From positions 32,124 to 96,123 of the forward strand of contig NZ_JACOPH010000011.1 of assembly GCF_014287635.1 (NCBI RefSeq): 64,000 nucleotides of DNA. The letters are read 5' to 3'. This document shows positions 61,844 to 64,000 of the stretch, one piece after another (position 1 is the stretch's first letter; each line of letters begins with the position of its first letter). Origin of the DNA: Roseburia zhanii. GTDB taxonomy: Bacteria > Bacillota > Clostridia > Lachnospirales > Lachnospiraceae. The position numbers and the translations under genes are program-made. The notes under the pieces were generated by a model. The model saw nothing but the letters and a program-made list of their open reading frames with translations. It was not told the DNA's origin and searched no databases.

Positions 61844-63205
61844 ATGGCAAAAGAAAAAGTGATTTATTATTGTCAGTCCTGTGGGGCAGAATCGAGCAAA
61901 TGGATGGGACAGTGTCCGGCATGTAAGGAATGGAATACACTGGTAGAAGAAGTGGTTTCTTCCAAAAAAGGAGCAAGATCAGTCAACCGACAGGAGATCA
62001 AGGCAAAAGTTACAAAATTAAAAGATATTGAAACAACAAAAGAGGAGCGGATCAGAACAAAGATCGGAGAACTTGACCGTGTATTAGGCGGTGGGATCGT
62101 GTCAGGATCAATGGTATTAGTAGGCGGTGATCCGGGAATTGGAAAATCCACACTTTTACTTCAGGTCTGTAAGCATCTTGCAGATGATGGAAGAAAAATT
62201 TTATATGTATCAGGAGAAGAATCTTTACAGCAGATCAAGATCCGTGCAGAAAGGATCGGAAAGTTTACAGATTCACTATCTTTACTATGTGAAACGAATC
62301 TTGATATTATCGGGGAAATAGTCAAAAGGGAAATGCCTGAAATTGTCGTCATTGATTCCATACAGACCATGTATAATGAAAATGTGGCATCTGCACCAGG
62401 CAGTGTATCACAGGTACGTGAATCGACCGGAACACTGATGCAGATGGCGAAAGGTCTGGGAATCGCATTTTTCATTATCGGACATGTTACCAAAGAGGGT
62501 GTCGTAGCAGGACCCCGTGTATTAGAGCATATGGTAGATACAGTACTTTATTTTGAAGGTGACAGACATGCAGCATACCGGATCTTACGTGGTGTTAAAA
62601 ACCGTTTTGGTTCTACAAATGAGATCGGTGTATTTGAAATGCGTTCTGCCGGCTTAAAAGAGGTGGAAAACCCATCAGAATTTATGTTAGGAGGCAAGCC
62701 GGAGGGGGCAAGCGGTTCCGTTGTTGCCTGTTCAATGGAAGGAACAAGACCAATCTTATTAGAAGTACAGGCGCTCGTCTGCCACAGTAATTTTGGAATA
62801 CCAAGAAGAACAGCGGCCGGAACAGATTTTAACCGTGTGAACCTTCTGATGGCAGTATTAGAAAAAAGAGTAGGCTTACAGATGGGAGCCTGCGATGCAT
62901 ATGTAAATATTGCCGGTGGTATTAAGATGAATGAGCCTGCGATCGACCTGGGGATCGTACTTGCACTGGTATCAAGTTATAAGAACCGTCCAATCGATGA
63001 AAAGACGATCTGTTTTGGCGAAGTAGGGCTCAGTGGCGAAGTGCGTGCAGTCAATATGGCAGAACAAAGAGTGTTAGAGGCGAAGAAACTGGGATTCTCT
63101 ACCTGTATACTTCCGGAAGTTTCCAAAGCCGCAATGAAAGAAATAGAAGGAATCCGGCTGATCGGCGTTAAGAACGTAAAAGATGCGATCACATATGTCA
63201 CGTAA
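61844..63205 (+). CDS. radA: DNA repair protein RadA
   Basis: The 453-residue protein is full length. It has an N-terminal zinc finger (C10, C13, C24, C27), a RecA-like core with Walker A GGDPGIGKST at 94-103, the RadA-specific KNRFG motif at 252-256 and a C-terminal Lon-like domain (GGIKMNEPAIDLGIVLALVSS, GEVGLSGEVRAV). It drives branch migration in recombination repair. In many Firmicutes clpC and radA are close neighbours, as here. It is followed by a non-coding stretch leading to the rRNA promoters. Confidence 0.97.
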   Translation: MAKEKVIYYCQSCGAESSKWMGQCPACKEWNTLVEEVVSSKKGARSVNRQEIKAKVTKLKDIETTKEERIRTKIGELDRVLGGGIVSGSMVLVGGDPGIGKSTLLLQVCKHLADDGRKILYVSGEESLQQIKIRAERIGKFTDSLSLLCETNLDIIGEIVKREMPEIVVIDSIQTMYNENVASAPGSVSQVRESTGTLMQMAKGLGIAFFIIGHVTKEGVVAGPRVLEHMVDTVLYFEGDRHAAYRILRGVKNRFGSTNEIGVFEMRSAGLKEVENPSEFMLGGKPEGASGSVVACSMEGTRPILLEVQALVCHSNFGIPRRTAAGTDFNRVNLLMAVLEKRVGLQMGACDAYVNIAGGIKMNEPAIDLGIVLALVSSYKNRPIDEKTICFGEVGLSGEVRAVNMAEQRVLEAKKLGFSTCILPEVSKAAMKEIEGIRLIGVKNVKDAITYVT

Positions 63206-63207
63206 CA

Positions 63208-63540
63208 GATGGATTTATAGAAAGTTTATTAGCAGGTATCCATGCAGTAGCCAACGGTATAGAGATCACAAAAGTCTTTTATAAATTACACAGTCGTCTT
63301 TTGTAATTACGCATTGTGAACCATGCGGTTATATGTACGAAAGTGATGTTGTTGAAGACATTGGAAAATGTTTTTCACTGGCTGAACGGAGAGTATTTCA
63401 AACTCATGTTTCAAAAGCTTGGCGATTTAAGAGGAGGAATGCCGCTTCATGCGGAGTATTGTGACAGGATCATGTAGCAACTGCGTAAAGTAAATCGATA
63501 TTTGGAGTACAAATGTAAAAAACATGAAAAAAATAGTTGA
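63208..63540 (+). pseudogene. possible degenerate coding remnant downstream of radA
   Basis: One frame reads protein-like through 111 codons, interrupted by two stop codons: a stretch with ESLLAGIHAVANGIEITKVF, then VMLLKTLENVFHWLNGEYFK and LGDLRGGMPLHAEYCDRIM, then QLRKVNRYLEYKCKK. No start with ribosome binding site is visible and I do not recognise the family. It may be a decayed gene or chance. Confidence 0.25.
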
Positions 63541-63565
63541 CATTCCTGCGTAATGATGATATTAT
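63537..63565 (+). promoter_or_regulatory. rRNA operon promoter P1
   Basis: TTGACA at 63537-63542, 17 bases, TATTAT at 63560-63565. Confidence 0.8.
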
Positions 63566-63641
63566 AGTCAAGCTGATGGCAGGGAACAATGAAAAAGCAT
63601 TGAAAACAATGTCGGATGCAAAAAATAAAATAAAAAAGTCG

Positions 63642-63670
63642 TTGACAAAGCGAGACAAACGTGCTATTCT
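63642..63670 (+). promoter_or_regulatory. rRNA operon promoter P2
   Basis: TTGACA at 63642-63647, 17 bases, TATTCT at 63665-63670. Perfect -35 and spacing as in P1, about 105 bases downstream of it. The following 310 bases are the 16S leader. Confidence 0.8.
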
Positions 63671-63983
63671 ATTATAGCTGTCGCAAGAAACGACAACAAA
63701 CGAACATTGATAACTAAACAGTGAAATAACCTTGAAAGATTTTGAGAATCATTAAGAAAAACAGGGTGACAGACTGAACTGTGACAGACTTGTCTGGAAC
63801 AGGTCGGGATGACAACCGTATTTGGCGCAAGCCAAACAGCGAGAAGAGGCGAAGCGGATTCGAGCTGGTTTTTCGAAAAACAAGAACAGCAACGCAAGTT
63901 GCAACCTTAAAACAGTAAACATCACAGAAGTGATGAACGGAACAAGGAAAGCCAAGTTTTTCCTTGAACCAAAGATCAGACAT

Positions 63984-64000
63984 GAACATGAGAGTTTGAT
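63984..64000 (+). rRNA. 16S ribosomal RNA, 5' end (partial)
   Basis: The window ends in AGAGTTTGAT at 63991-64000, the universal 5' 16S motif that begins at about position 8 of the mature rRNA. The mature end should thus be near 63984. The tandem promoters and long leader upstream fit an rRNA operon. Confidence 0.9.

Noticed and set aside
1..64000. CRISPR arrays, prophage or complete insertion sequences
   Set aside because: No regularly spaced direct repeats, no Cas genes, and no transposase, integrase or phage structural genes were seen.

Overview
The window looks like a chromosomal segment of a Gram-positive, low-to-moderate-GC anaerobe of the family Lachnospiraceae (Roseburia / Agathobacter-like). 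The pointers are the SCIFF peptide with its radical SAM maturase, a fused SecDF, a MetH without reactivation domain, strong AGGAGG-type ribosome binding sites, and the gene style. The genus is an inference; the 16S rRNA gene only begins in the last 17 bases.

Layout. 1-7.7 kb: tail of an alpha/beta hydrolase, a secreted DUF1002 protein, an unknown membrane protein, an operon of methyltransferase, hslO and nadE, and a PAP2-type membrane phosphatase. 7.9-12.6 kb: a small carbohydrate locus with a LacI-type regulator, an unrecognised 610-aa enzyme, a 72-aa zinc-ribbon protein and an intracellular GH53 galactanase. Two near-identical promoter/operator modules sit before the regulator and the 610-aa gene. 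12.6-13.45 kb: no gene, but two long palindromic elements in inverted orientation. 13.5-18.9 kb: a homocysteine methyltransferase/MTHFR fusion, metH and pta. 18.9-19.2 kb: tRNA-Val and tRNA-Met. 19.2-37.3 kb: housekeeping and envelope genes (DUF3810, nitronate monooxygenase/FabK-like, SCIFF and maturase, secDF, lytic transglycosylase, a two-component system, cheV, hisHF, ung, corA, an acyltransferase). A 133-bp element with terminal inverted repeats occurs twice, at 6781 and 23196.

37.3-53.4 kb is the accessory highlight: a divergent XRE regulator followed by 15 same-strand, tightly spaced genes. They encode secreted, lipoprotein and membrane proteins (a paralogous domain pair, Ig/LRR, YARHG, MORN), a P-type Ca2+ ATPase, two TerD proteins, a protein kinase, a TerY-like vWA protein, a PP2C phosphatase, a BspA-type LRR protein, a 52-aa zinc-finger protein and an AIM24 protein. 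This is a TerY-P kinase/vWA/phosphatase triad with TerD and calcium transport, joined to a set of envelope and zinc-ribbon proteins. It plausibly forms an envelope-to-cytosol stress or defence signalling system.

53.5-64 kb: a zinc-ribbon membrane protein with a lipase-like hydrolase and a PflA-like radical SAM protein, a HAD phosphatase, a cohesin/cadherin-like surface protein, clpC, a small conserved protein and radA. Two tandem strong promoters then lead into an rRNA operon whose 16S gene begins at the window end.
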